NCBI GenBank assembly: GCA_044349155.1
Contig: JBIKRQ010000002.1
Location: 9,532 to 73,531 of the forward strand
Direction of reading: 5' to 3'
Length of the DNA: 64,000 bases
Origin: VGSZ01 sp044349155
Lineage (GTDB): Bacteria > Myxococcota > UBA727 > VGSZ01
Each line of letters starts with the position of its first letter. Within the stretch, counting starts at the first letter, position 1. Below, one piece after another: positions 17,560 through 27,400 of the stretch. The notes beneath the pieces are model-generated. The model was given only the letters and a program-made list of their open reading frames with translations, made no database searches and was not told where the DNA came from. A program made the translations under genes and the position numbers.

Positions 17560-19638
17560 CGCCCACACAAAGGGCGCAAAGGCCACGATCACGAGGGCCG
17601 TGGCCATCACCGAAGCGGGCATCAGCACGTGCGCGTGCCGTTGCCACCACGACTGCGGCCCTGCTGGCTCGTCGGTATTGCCGTGTTCCTCGTCGATGGT
17701 GGCAATGATCTGGCGCGCCAGCAGCTGGTTCAACGCGACCGGTGGCGCGAGGTAGCCAAGCTCGAAGCCCACCAGCACGACGAGCCAGAAGTGCACCGGG
17801 TCGATGCCACTGGCGCGCGCAATCGGCGCCAGCGTGACCGAGACGAGGACGACAGCCCCCAGCTCGTCCATGAACATGCCGATCAACACGAGCAGCACGA
17901 TCACCACGGCCATCGCCGCCACCGGTGACGCAAACGACGACGGCAACACGCGCATGACGTCGGCGCGCTCAACCACACCGCCCAACGCCACCGAGCCGCA
18001 CATCATCAGCAACAACGCGCCAAGGGTACCGCTGGTGTCGGCGGTGGCGGTTTGCAAGCGCGTGAGCACCGAGGGGACGTCGACGTCGCGGCGCGCCTCA
18101 AACGCGATCCACGCCAGCACCACCATCGGCAAGATGAGCGGTGCGGTGTGCTCGTTCAAGTCGGCACCAAGCACCAGCCAGCACGCGCCGAGCACCACCA
18201 CCGCCAGCACGACGTAGCCCGCCAGTGCGCGCAGCGCGGTCAGCGACGCCGACCAGCGCGACGACGATGAGGACACCGCTGTCGACGCTGGTGCTGGCCA
18301 CACGCGATGCCACACGAAGAAGGCGAGTGCCGTGAGCACCGAGGTAAGCACGAACACGAAGCGACCGCGGTTGTACAGCTCGTCGGTGGTGACGTCGGTG
18401 TTGAGCGTGGCCACGAGCACGACGACAAGGCAGGGCCGCAGCACCACACCCAGGCTGCCCGCCATCGCGGTGACGGCGGTGGCCAACGAGCGCGAAGCCC
18501 CCGCCGCGCGCAGTTCGCGAAACACCACGCTGCCCACGGCCACCACAAAAATGCCCGACGCACCCGACCACGCCACGGGCCAGGCACTGAGCACGACGAC
18601 GACGACGGCCAACGCGGCGGGCGGCAAGCGCAACGGCGTAACGACAGCGAACACCAACGAGGCCACCCGCGTGCGCGCGAGCAGCAGACCCGTCCACATG
18701 TACAAGCCGATGCCCACGTACACCGACGGAATCTGCGCAAACTTGTGCAGGAAGATGGCCGCACCACTGCTGTGGTGCTCGACGACGAGGAAGTACACGC
18801 CGGCCATGCTCGCCATGATGGCGTACAGCGGGATCGACAAAAGCCCCGCAACCACACGCGCGCGCGACCACGACGCTGTGGGCAGTTCGTTCGGCGGCCG
18901 AACAAGGTGCACCACGTTCGTTGCGGCCAACACAACAAAGCCCGCGCACCACAGCACCGAGAGCACCACGTCGTCGACGGAGGCGTCGCTGTGGCTCAAC
19001 ACGCCCACGTCGGCCACGCACGAGGCCAACCACAGCGCGTGGGCCAGCAACTGCACCGCTTCACCGAGGGCAGCACCAACGCGATCGACGGGATCGCGCA
19101 AAGCGATGTGCCGACGACCAAGGCTCGCCACAAACCCCGCCGACAACACGAGCACGACGAGCAGATGTTTGAGCCACGCGAAGCGCGAAAACGCCGCCAC
19201 GGTGCCCTCGATGGCGGCAAACGCCGCAACACTGCTGGTGCGGGCCACGACGTCGTCACGGTAGGCCTGCTGCGCCGCCTGACACGCGCTCACGAGCTGT
19301 TGCACGGCGGTGCAGTTGTCGGCGGTGGCCGGCGCGGTGTCGGCAAACGGGTCGGGGGCGGCGGGCTCGGCGAACGGATCGGCGGGCGCTGTCGTCGACG
19401 CAGGTGCTGCACTCGTGCACGTTTTCGTCCGCGCTTGCAGGGCGGCGATGTCGCAGTCGGGGGCCGTGGGCACCTGACGCAGGCGCGCGGCATAGCCGGG
19501 CCACACGCGCTCGGCGACGCCGACAAGGCGGCCATCGAGGTTGGGGCCGATGCCCACCACAAGGGCACACAGCAACAACGCGAGCACCCACAACGAGAGC
19601 GCGCGCGACAGCGTGGTGGCACCCGACGACGTCGTCAT
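17551..19638 (-). CDS. TRAP-type transporter permease, fused small and large subunits
   Basis: 695 residues with many hydrophobic segments. The N-terminal half (about 1-290) has one signal-like segment, a Cys-containing periplasmic loop with Pro/Ala repeats (DPFAEPAAPDPFADTAPA), and four further segments like a DctQ small subunit. From about 290 it has the DctM-like large-subunit layout: FLHKFAQIPSVYVGIGLYMWTG, GALLLMMCGSVALGGVVERA, GMFMDELGAVVLVSVTLAPIA and HFWLVVLVGFELGYLAPPVALN, the last matching the conserved P-P-x-x-x-N element. It is the last gene of a seven-gene operon, starting 7 bp after the binding-protein gene. The pair would form a Na+- or H+-driven uptake system for an unknown acid. 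Confidence 0.85.
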   Translation of the reverse strand: MTTSSGATTLSRALSLWVLALLLCALVVGIGPNLDGRLVGVAERVWPGYAARLRQVPTAPDCDIAALQARTKTCTSAAPASTTAPADPFAEPAAPDPFADTAPATADNCTAVQQLVSACQAAQQAYRDDVVARTSSVAAFAAIEGTVAAFSRFAWLKHLLVVLVLSAGFVASLGRRHIALRDPVDRVGAALGEAVQLLAHALWLASCVADVGVLSHSDASVDDVVLSVLWCAGFVVLAATNVVHLVRPPNELPTASWSRARVVAGLLSIPLYAIMASMAGVYFLVVEHHSSGAAIFLHKFAQIPSVYVGIGLYMWTGLLLARTRVASLVFAVVTPLRLPPAALAVVVVVLSAWPVAWSGASGIFVVAVGSVVFRELRAAGASRSLATAVTAMAGSLGVVLRPCLVVVLVATLNTDVTTDELYNRGRFVFVLTSVLTALAFFVWHRVWPAPASTAVSSSSSRWSASLTALRALAGYVVLAVVVLGACWLVLGADLNEHTAPLILPMVVLAWIAFEARRDVDVPSVLTRLQTATADTSGTLGALLLMMCGSVALGGVVERADVMRVLPSSFASPVAAMAVVIVLLVLIGMFMDELGAVVLVSVTLAPIARASGIDPVHFWLVVLVGFELGYLAPPVALNQLLARQIIATIDEEHGNTDEPAGPQSWWQRHAHVLMPASVMATALVIVAFAPFVWALL

Positions 19639-19645
19639 TCGTTCG

Positions 19646-20677
19646 TCATTCTTTCGCTTCGGCGCATTCCGCGCGGGCGGCGTTTTTGGCGCAGCGCATT
19701 TTGCGCATCACCGAGAGCATCGAGCCGTCGTAGCCCCCGGCATCGCGCACCTGCACGCGCACGGATTGAAACAACGTGGACCACGCTTGCTGCGTGCTGG
19801 TGTCGACGGTGACCCAGTACTTCGCGGGGATCTTCTGCTCCGCACGCGTCACGAGCGCCAACGCGTCGTTGAAGTGCTCGGCGAACCACGTGCGCGCGCT
19901 GGCGGCAAACGTCGACGGAAACTGTGCGGGATGCACCATCACCTGCATCGTGGCCTGGGCCAGTGGTGCCTTGAGGATGCCGCCTTTGGCGCCGAGACCG
20001 CGCGCGAGTTCGAAGGGTTGAAACGCCGGGGCCGAGACGTAGCAGGCATCGACGTCGCCGTTGTTGAAGCGCGGCGCCAGCGTCGACAAATCCACCGGCA
20101 CCACCACGGCACCCACGCGCGTGACCATCGTGGTCGAGGCCTTGTCGTAGTCCATGGTGGCGATGCGTTTGCCGGCGAGCTCGGGCACGCTGTCGACGCT
20201 GCGGTCGCGCACGAGCAGGTAGACTGCCCCAATCGGCAGCACACCCACCACGCTGTGTTGCGCGTTGCTGAGCTTGCTCGCCGCTGCCGGTGACGTCGAC
20301 AACGTGGTGACCATCTGCTGCAGGTCGCTGTACTCGGGCAGGGCCCCAATGGCCTCGAGTGTTGCCGAGAAGCGGTTGTGTTGCTGCAAGCGAATGCCCG
20401 TTGCCGCCACGCCATCGCACACGCCGGCGAGGTAGTCCTTCGAGGCGGTTTCCTCGTCGGTGTAGGGCTTGACGGTGAGGCTCACGCCCCACGCCGAGGC
20501 AGCGGTGGCGAAGCGCTGCAACAGGCCGAAGTAGTCGCCCGCACGGCCCGCAGGATCGAACACGCACAGCGTGCGCGACGGCGTCGCTCCTTGTGCGTGC
20601 GCGACCGACGACGACAACGCGGTCACCAGGGCCATCGCCACCAGCGTTGATGCAGACCGCGTAGACAACGAGCGCAT
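19646..20677 (-). CDS. TRAP-associated periplasmic solute-binding protein (DUF6091-like)
   Basis: 343 residues with a clear Sec signal (MRSLSTRSASTLVAMALVTALSSSVAHA). The mature part begins RTLCVFDPAGRAGDYFGLL and continues AWGVSLTVKPYTDEETASKDYLAGVCDGVAATGIR, which I recognise as the 'putative solute-binding protein' family often found beside TRAP permeases. Later blocks also fit: PIGAVYLLVRDRSVDSVPELAGK, RFNNGDVDACYVSAPAFQPFEL, KIPAKYWV, and a C-terminal RKMRCAKNAARAEC with two Cys. It would capture the substrate in the periplasm for the fused permease encoded 7 bp downstream. It lies 3 bp after its upstream neighbour, so it belongs to the operon. Confidence 0.87.
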   Translation of the reverse strand: MRSLSTRSASTLVAMALVTALSSSVAHAQGATPSRTLCVFDPAGRAGDYFGLLQRFATAASAWGVSLTVKPYTDEETASKDYLAGVCDGVAATGIRLQQHNRFSATLEAIGALPEYSDLQQMVTTLSTSPAAASKLSNAQHSVVGVLPIGAVYLLVRDRSVDSVPELAGKRIATMDYDKASTTMVTRVGAVVVPVDLSTLAPRFNNGDVDACYVSAPAFQPFELARGLGAKGGILKAPLAQATMQVMVHPAQFPSTFAASARTWFAEHFNDALALVTRAEQKIPAKYWVTVDTSTQQAWSTLFQSVRVQVRDAGGYDGSMLSVMRKMRCAKNAARAECAEAKE

Positions 20678-20680
20678 GGC

Positions 20681-21679
20681 TTACTCCGCGAAGGGATCGG
20701 TGACGGGTGGTGCAGGCAACGACGGCGCTGACGACGACGACGGCGGTGCCTGACCGAAGGTGGGCGTGCGGTGACCGGTGGCTTCGGTCCACCACAAGTC
20801 GCTCTGCTGTTGGCTGACTTCGAAGGCGTACTCGTCGAGCAGGGCCCATTCGTCGTCGCGCTTCGTGGTGGTGATCGACGCGGCATGACGCGCGAGCGCC
20901 GTCGTGACGATGTCGGTGCGACCGGCGTTCATCGCCATCAACACCTGAATGGCGCGGGCCACGCGAACGCCGCTGCGCTCGCCGTCGGTGGCGGCACTCT
21001 CGAGCATCGGCCAGCCTTCGGCGTCGCCCACCATGGCTGCGGCCGCACCGCGCACGGCTTTGGGCGCAAACCACCAGGCCTTGTCGTCGACGCAGACCGA
21101 GGCACGCGCCAACACCGCGAGGCGGTTGCGCGGCACGCCAACAACACCGCCCGCGCTGGCGTCGTGCAGGAGCGCGAGGGTGCCGGTGATCAAACCAAAG
21201 ACCCAGACAAACTGCTCGTCGCGGTTGCCGCCAAGGCCGTCGGGGCAGCCCTCTCCGTCGGCGAGCCCCGAGGTGGGCCAGTGTTTTTGCAGCGCTTCAA
21301 ACGAGCGCTCGAAGCGATCCGCAGCATGGCCGTGGGCCCGTCGTGCCTGCAGGCTGGCGTCTTCGATGGCTGCACTTTGCGCGGGTCCAGCGGGCCACAG
21401 GTGCCGCGCGCGCAGGGCGCTCAAGTCGGCCTCCCACGCGTCTTTCTCGTCGCACGAGGCGCCAACGCCTTCGGCGATCACGCGCGCGCCCCAGGCATCG
21501 CCACCGGCGGCGGCGAGGGGGTGAATGAGGGCCGCACCCATCGAGCAGACCTTGCGCACGTCGCCCACATCGGTGGCGGTGTCGACGAGGGGACCAAGCG
21601 TGAACTGCTCGGCCACCGCCGACGGGCAGCCAACGCCAACGACCACCACAACAGCAACGAGGAGCAAAGCAGTGCGCAC
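20681..21679 (-). CDS. Lipoprotein, possible TRAP accessory (T) component
   Basis: 332 residues from a GTG at 21679, five bases after the upstream stop; a further in-frame GTG at 21733 would overlap that gene by 49 bp. The chosen start gives VRTALLLVAVVVVVGVGC, a lipoprotein signal. The body is helical and Ala/Trp-rich with even spacing (WGARVIAEGVGASC, RFERSFEALQKHW, VRVARAIQVLMAMNAGRTDI), which could be TPR-like. Loci of this binding-protein type often include a TPR-like 'TatT' component, so an accessory role is plausible but inferred from position. The protein ends TDPFAE, echoing the DPFAE/DPFAD motifs in the permease two genes downstream. Confidence 0.65.
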   Translation of the reverse strand: MRTALLLVAVVVVVGVGCPSAVAEQFTLGPLVDTATDVGDVRKVCSMGAALIHPLAAAGGDAWGARVIAEGVGASCDEKDAWEADLSALRARHLWPAGPAQSAAIEDASLQARRAHGHAADRFERSFEALQKHWPTSGLADGEGCPDGLGGNRDEQFVWVFGLITGTLALLHDASAGGVVGVPRNRLAVLARASVCVDDKAWWFAPKAVRGAAAAMVGDAEGWPMLESAATDGERSGVRVARAIQVLMAMNAGRTDIVTTALARHAASITTTKRDDEWALLDEYAFEVSQQQSDLWWTEATGHRTPTFGQAPPSSSSAPSLPAPPVTDPFAE

Positions 21680-21684
21680 GGCGA

Positions 21685-22227
21685 TCAGCTGCCGTGTTGC
21701 GCTGTGGGTGGCAACGCCTGACGTCGACGCCACGCCAACACCAGTCCCACACAGGCCGCGACGAGTCCTGCCAGATACGCCGCGAACTTCAGCGCCGTGA
21801 GCACGCCGACGGCGTTGGCCAGCCCCTGCGACTCGTCAGGAAAGGTGCGTGTGAGTACCAAGGCGACGCTGTTTTCGACGAGGTCGATGGCAAACGCGGC
21901 CCAGGGCAACGCCACCAACGTGCGTGCGCGCTGTGTCGACCACAGCTGCACGATCGCCAGATGCACCATCGCCAACAGCGCGACGGGGAACAGCAGGTCG
22001 AAGAGAACGATCTCAGCGAGGTACAGGGCGCGGCCGTCGTCGCCCATCTTGTGCAGCACCTCGTGCACCGCTTCAGCCCCAGCGAGGGGCATCGCGTCGA
22101 GGGTGCCGGGGCCTGAGCGCTGCTTGAACCACACCATCGTGCCCGGCGCGTTCACGACGTTGGTGCCGACAGCCATCACCGCCGACAGCACGGTGGCACA
22201 CAGCAGCAGACGCGGGCGCTTCGTCAT
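21685..22227 (-). CDS. Four-helix integral membrane protein of unknown function
   Basis: 180 residues from the ATG at 22227; an in-frame GTG at 22245 directly after the upstream stop is possible too. Hydrophobic segments lie at about residues 7-27, 66-88, 97-122 and 140-165, with a positively charged tail (AWRRRQALPP). A Glu-Asn pair in WAAFAIDLVENSVAL and the periplasmic loop with KQRSGPGTL resemble small 'DUF-type' membrane proteins that I cannot name. It is within the TRAP/synthetase operon, 18 bp after the DUF3142-like gene and 5 bp before the next. Confidence 0.75.
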   Translation of the reverse strand: MTKRPRLLLCATVLSAVMAVGTNVVNAPGTMVWFKQRSGPGTLDAMPLAGAEAVHEVLHKMGDDGRALYLAEIVLFDLLFPVALLAMVHLAIVQLWSTQRARTLVALPWAAFAIDLVENSVALVLTRTFPDESQGLANAVGVLTALKFAAYLAGLVAACVGLVLAWRRRQALPPTAQHGS

Positions 22228-22245
22228 GGTGGCTGCGTGCAGCAC

Positions 22246-23388
22246 TCAGGGCGCGACAACAACCCCGCTGCCGCGGACCCACCCCACGACGACAGACGTG
22301 CCCGGGCGCAACCGGGGCGGATCGCGGCGTTGCAGGCGCCAGGTGTCGTCGTGCAGGGCGCGGTAGTTCTGCAGGCCGTCGGCGCTGTTGGCGTTCACCA
22401 GCGTGATGCGGGCTGGCGCATCAACGTCGACGGTACCCGCGTTGTCGACGACCACATCGAACACCAGGGCCGTGCTCGTTGGGTGCAGACGCACGGTGGC
22501 AGCGGCTTCGGCGTGCTCGTGTGCCACCACCGACGCGAGCGTGGCGGCACCCCAGGCATCGCTGTCGTCGACGGCGCCCAGGCGAAACCACGACACGCGC
22601 GGCCACGGATGCTGCGCCAAAAAGCGTTGCACCTCGGCGCGTGTGACGGACACGCCCACGCCGTCAGCGAGGGTGGCGCGGTACGTGGGCAACGCCACCC
22701 GCAGCACGGGCAGCACTGCTGGCGGCACTGCGGCGACGAAGCGGTTGAAGTCGCGCGCCGCGTCGTCGACGTCGAAGATGACCGGGGCTTTCACCATGTG
22801 CACCTGCACCGTGAGGCCATCGACGACTGCTGCGAGTTCCTGCAGCGCACCGCTGTCGCTGGCCCACGTGGGCAGCGCGGTGATGGTGAGGCGCAGGCCG
22901 CTCGACGTCGTCGCCACGCGTGTGCGGGCGAGCCAGGCGGCGTAGTCGCGCAACGCGCGGGTGGGGCAGTCGTGGTCGATCTCGATGGCGGTGACGTTCA
23001 CGCCACCTGCACGCAGGGCCTGCGCGCGCACCAGCAGCGGTGCGATATCGAGTGTGTTGTCGACGCTGTTGTCGACTTCATCGCCAATGCGCCACACCAA
23101 CGTGACCTCGCGCGCCGGGAAGTCGCGGGCCTGCCAGTCGACCCACACCTCACGGCGTTCGTTCGCGTGGCCCTGGTGTTCGTGTTCGCGCGCCAACACC
23201 TTGAAGCGCGAAACGGTGTTCGCCGCAGCACGCATCTCGGCGCGCACGTCGTCGGTGATGGTGCGTCGCCACACGTACACATCGTGCGCCGCGGTGTCGG
23301 CGACGACCGGCGTCGGCAGGCGCGACGACGTGCACGACGCGAGCAGCAGGAGCACGAGGACGACGACGAGGACGACGGCCCGGTTCAC
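22246..23388 (-). CDS. DUF3142-like lipoprotein
   Basis: 380 residues from GTG 23388, which overlaps the serC stop as GTGA; this starts right at the signal VNRAVVLVVVLVLLLLASC with a lipobox Cys. The mature part, AAHDVYVWRRTITDDVRAEM, then FKVLAREHEHQG, VTLVWRIGD and VTAIEIDHDCPTRALRDYAAWL, matches the DUF3142 pattern of a TIM-barrel-like secreted protein with an aspartate-rich strand (EIDHDCP). The final 130 residues are a beta-sandwich-like add-on. No enzyme activity is established for the family. Membership in the operon is supported by overlap on the upstream side and an 18 bp spacing downstream. Confidence 0.75.
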   Translation of the reverse strand: MNRAVVLVVVLVLLLLASCTSSRLPTPVVADTAAHDVYVWRRTITDDVRAEMRAAANTVSRFKVLAREHEHQGHANERREVWVDWQARDFPAREVTLVWRIGDEVDNSVDNTLDIAPLLVRAQALRAGGVNVTAIEIDHDCPTRALRDYAAWLARTRVATTSSGLRLTITALPTWASDSGALQELAAVVDGLTVQVHMVKAPVIFDVDDAARDFNRFVAAVPPAVLPVLRVALPTYRATLADGVGVSVTRAEVQRFLAQHPWPRVSWFRLGAVDDSDAWGAATLASVVAHEHAEAAATVRLHPTSTALVFDVVVDNAGTVDVDAPARITLVNANSADGLQNYRALHDDTWRLQRRDPPRLRPGTSVVVGWVRGSGVVVAP

Positions 23389-24479
23389 CGCGAAGCGACC
23401 CACTCCTCGAGGAAGCCGCACAACGCGCGCACGTCGTCGACCTCGACGGCGTTGTACAGCGACACGCGCAGACCACCGATGCTGCGGTGGCCGCCGATGC
23501 CCACAAGGCCTGTGCGCTCTGCAGCGGCAATCAAGCCCGCTTCAGCAGCGCGGTCTTTCAAGCGAAACGTGACGTTCATCTGCGAGCGGCTGTCGACGTC
23601 GGCGTGGGGCACGAACACATCGGGATGGCGATCGAGCAGGCCATACAACAGCTCGGCCTTCGCCGTGTTGCGCGCGGCCATCCCCTGCACACCACCGACG
23701 ACGTTTTTCACCCAACGCGCCACCAGCAGCGTCACGTAGATCGCGAACACGGGAGGCGTGTTGTAGATGCTGTTGGCCTCAGCATGCGCGCGGTACGTGA
23801 GCAGCTCGGGCAAATCAGCACCGCGGTCGCGCCACAGGTCGTCTTTGACGACGACAACGGTCACACCCGCTGGGCCCAGGTTCTTCTGCGCGTGCGCATA
23901 CACGAGGTCGTAGCGCTGCGTTGGATGGGGGCGGCTCAAGAAGTCCGACGACATGTCGCAGATGCGCGGCACACCATCGAGGCCGAGGGTTTCGTGAAAC
24001 TGCAGCCCCTCGACGGTCTCGTTGTTGACGACGTGCAGGTAGGCAGCAGTCGGCGACAAATCGAGCTCGCTGTTGCGCGGGACGCGCGTGTAGCCAGCGG
24101 CCTTGCCGTCGTAGACCACGCGCACCGGTCCTTCGACGCGTGCAGCGGCAATCGCCTTCTCGCTCCAATAGCCGGTGACGACGTAGTCGGCGGCGTGTTG
24201 GGCATCGCAGCCGCGCAGCAGGTGCATGGGCACCATCGAGAATTGCAGGCTGCCGCCGCCTTGCAAAAACAGCACGCGATAGCCCCTGGGCAGATCGAGC
24301 AGCTCGCTGAACAACGCCTCGGCTTCTTCCACCATCGAGGCAAACAACGTCGAGCGGTGGCTCACGCCCAGGATCGACAAGCCGGTATCGGGCAGTTCGT
24401 CGATCGCTTGTTGTGCTTCGGCGAGCACGCTGTCGGGCAGTGCCCCTGGACCAGCGCTGAAGTTACGGCTGCGGCTCAT
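23385..24479 (-). CDS. serC: Phosphoserine aminotransferase
   Basis: 364 residues, the standard SerC length. It converts 3-phosphohydroxypyruvate to phosphoserine with glutamate as amino donor and PLP as cofactor. Family hallmarks are present in order: NFSAGPGALP at the start, ILGVSHRS, LFLQGGGSLQFSMVP, HVVNNETVEG, DMSSDFLSRP, and the PLP-lysine region YAHAQKNLGPAGVTVV (Lys in AQKN), then TPPVFAIY and the GIGGHRSIGGLRVSLYNA end. The ATG at 24479 overlaps the stop of the FAAL synthetase as ATGA, and its own stop overlaps the DUF3142-like gene. A serine-pathway gene inside this operon is unusual and may supply a serine-derived substrate. Confidence 0.97.
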   Translation of the reverse strand: MSRSRNFSAGPGALPDSVLAEAQQAIDELPDTGLSILGVSHRSTLFASMVEEAEALFSELLDLPRGYRVLFLQGGGSLQFSMVPMHLLRGCDAQHAADYVVTGYWSEKAIAAARVEGPVRVVYDGKAAGYTRVPRNSELDLSPTAAYLHVVNNETVEGLQFHETLGLDGVPRICDMSSDFLSRPHPTQRYDLVYAHAQKNLGPAGVTVVVVKDDLWRDRGADLPELLTYRAHAEANSIYNTPPVFAIYVTLLVARWVKNVVGGVQGMAARNTAKAELLYGLLDRHPDVFVPHADVDSRSQMNVTFRLKDRAAEAGLIAAAERTGLVGIGGHRSIGGLRVSLYNAVEVDDVRALCGFLEEWVASR

Positions 24480-27400
24480 CGGAGATCTCCCAGGCGGTAA
24501 ATGAAGCTGTCGACGACGTCGGCGGCCTGTGCGTCGTTGAGCACATGACGGTTGTGCCAGAGGTTCAACCACAGCGAACCATCGGCGGTGGTGGCAGCCA
24601 CGAGCATCTGCTCGAAGAACAAGAACGCTGGCGGTGGCTCCAACTCGGGGCGCTTCACGAGGGCTGCCGCACGCTTCGACGACGGCGGCAACATGTTGAA
24701 GGCGATCTTCGCGGGCATGTAGCGCGACGCAAACGACGACGGCGCCAGCTGTGAGACGAGGTGGTCGATCGAGACCGCCTGGTCCAGCGCTTCGAGCCAG
24801 CCATGGCGTACCGCCTCGATGGTGTCGTCGAAGCGCTCGCGTCTCTTGCCTGGCCGCAGCGTGAGCAGGTTCACGCAATAGCCAACCATCGCGCGCTCGG
24901 CGGGCGTGTGGCGGTTGTAGAGGTGGGTGTTGACGAGCAGGTCATCGTCGTCGTCACGCTGTTGGTGCAGCTCGGTAAACACCGACAACAACAACAGCGT
25001 GAGCGACACGCCGCGCCGGCGCGCTGCTTCGTGCAACACGTCGACCACCGCGCGCGGCACCACGCGCACCACGCTGCCACCGTCGTAGTCCCACGACTGC
25101 AGTGCCTGTGCTGCGGGCGTGAAGCGTCGATGGGAAGCCAGGCGTTGTCGCCAGCCGTCGACGAGATCGACGCCTGCGGGGCTGTCGAGGCGCGCCACTT
25201 CGCGCGCGGCGTGTTCGGCGAATTGTTCGCTCAACGGCGCCAGTGTCGGCGTCGACGACAACAGTGTTGCCAGCTCGCGGCGCAGGATCTCGGTCGACCA
25301 GCCATCGGTGGCGATGTGGTGCACCGTCAGCACCACCAACGAGCGCTGCGACGACGTGAACACGGCTCCCCGCCACAGGGTTTCGCTCTGCAACGAAAAC
25401 GCCGTGCGGTCGCTGGTGGCCGCCCAGGCCTGTGCTTGTGCATCGAGGACGTCGTCGTCGCAGACCAACGTTGTCAGTGGCAACGCGTCGATGGTGGGTG
25501 GGTCGAGTGCAATGGCACTGCTGTCGCTCGTGATGCGCAGGCGCAACGATTCATGACGGCTGGCGAGGACGACGAGGGCCTGCTGCAGCGCATGCACGCT
25601 GGTGCCCGCGGGCATCTCGTACACGCTGGTGATGTGGTCGAACAACGCGCCGGGGTGGGCGGCATCGAGGGCCACGAGACGTCGCTGGCGCCACGACAAC
25701 GGCAACGGGCCCGGGCGCACGACCGGGGGCACAGCTTCGACGGTGCTGTCGAGGCCAACGACGTGGGCGGCCAACAACGCGACGGTCGGGTGGTCGTAGG
25801 CGGCCGTCGCCGACAACGTGCAGCCCGTGTGCGTTTGCAGGTCGCCAGCCAGGCCCACCACCTGCAGCGAGTCCATGCCGAGCTCGGCAAACGTGCGCTG
25901 GCGATCCACAACGCCACCCACCAGCCGCGCGACGTGGTCGGCAATCCAATCGCTCAGCTCCGCCGCACGCGCCTGCAGTGCCGGCGCTGATGTCGTGCCG
26001 AGCGTGGTGCCGATCGTCATGCCGATCGTCGTCGAGGAGGACGACGGCGCGGCTGCTCCTCGCGTGGCCAACATGTGGGCGAGCCACGGTGCCGCCGCCA
26101 CCGTTTGCGAGAAGTGTGGGTTGCGCAGCAGCGAGAACATCAGCGGTTCGTCGTCGACAGCGCTCATGTTGGCGGCGGCCAGCAGCGGCTCCAGCGATGG
26201 ATCGATGCGCAGCAGTGCTGGCAGCCACGGCATGAACATCGACGTGAAATTCTTCAGCAGGTCTTCAAAGACCTCGCGCGACCACGCGTAGCGCTCCTCG
26301 TCACTCGCCTGCAGGCAGGCGAGGTAGGCGGCGTCGGTGACCACGTGCTGTTGTTCCTCTTGCGCGTGGGCGCGGTGCGCGTCGGCCCAGGTGGGCTGGA
26401 TCGTGCCCGGCGCTTCTTGCGACAACAGATGGTCAAAGTAGATGGTGTATTCTTCGAAGAAGAGCACCGTTACCCACATCATGAAGTGCGCCCGGGCGGG
26501 GTTTTTCTCACTCCCCTGACCGAAGGCAACGGTGCGATCGTAGAAGCGCTGTGTGGTGGCGCGCTGCTCGTCCATCGCCGGCACGTGCTCGGGATGCAGG
26601 GCGCGCAACATCGTCGACAAGCGGCGGAAGGTGCGGACGTGTTTGGCCTCTTCCTCGTCGAGCATGTCGAGGCTGCGCGTGGGGCCAAGGCTTGCGCGCT
26701 GACCCGCCGAAAAGCGCAGCACCGCTTCTTCCAGCGCCACAAACACGTCGCACGCCGAGGTCGCCAGCACCCACTGCAACGTCTCCAGTGCCTGGGGATG
26801 CGCCGCAAACTGGTCGACGTCGAGGCGGTGCGCGGTGAATATTCCCTTGCCGGCATATACACCCGGGGCAGCAAAAGCGTCCCAGCGGATGTCGCGCTCC
26901 TCGTCGTAGCGGTAGCGCGTGTGGCGACGATCCAGGCGCGCAAACCGCGGCAACAGGTCGACGTAGAGGTCCTCGCCGACATCGCTGTCGGCCGGTGCCG
27001 CACCCGCTGTGCTGCGCCAGTGCAACACGCAGGGCAGGGTGTCGTCGACGAGGCCAGCCCGACACGCGCTGCGCTGGAGTTTGCCACTCGATGTTTTGGG
27101 CACCGCCTGGGGCGGGCAGAGCGCAATGCGCGTGGGCGACACCCCGTGGCGCGTGGCGAGGGCGGTCTGCAGTGCCGACACAATGGCCTGCGCCGTGTCG
27201 TCGTCGATAGCCCCCACTTCGAGGGCGATGCCGAGGCTCTCGTTGCCCTCGTGGTCGACATCCGCGAAGGCACAGGCTGACCCGCGGCGCACGGCGGCGT
27301 GGGCACCTTCGACGGTGGCCTCGAGGTCGTGCGGGTAGTGGTTGTGGCCGCGCACAATGATCATGTCCTTGATGCGGCCGGTGACAAACAGCGTGCCGTC

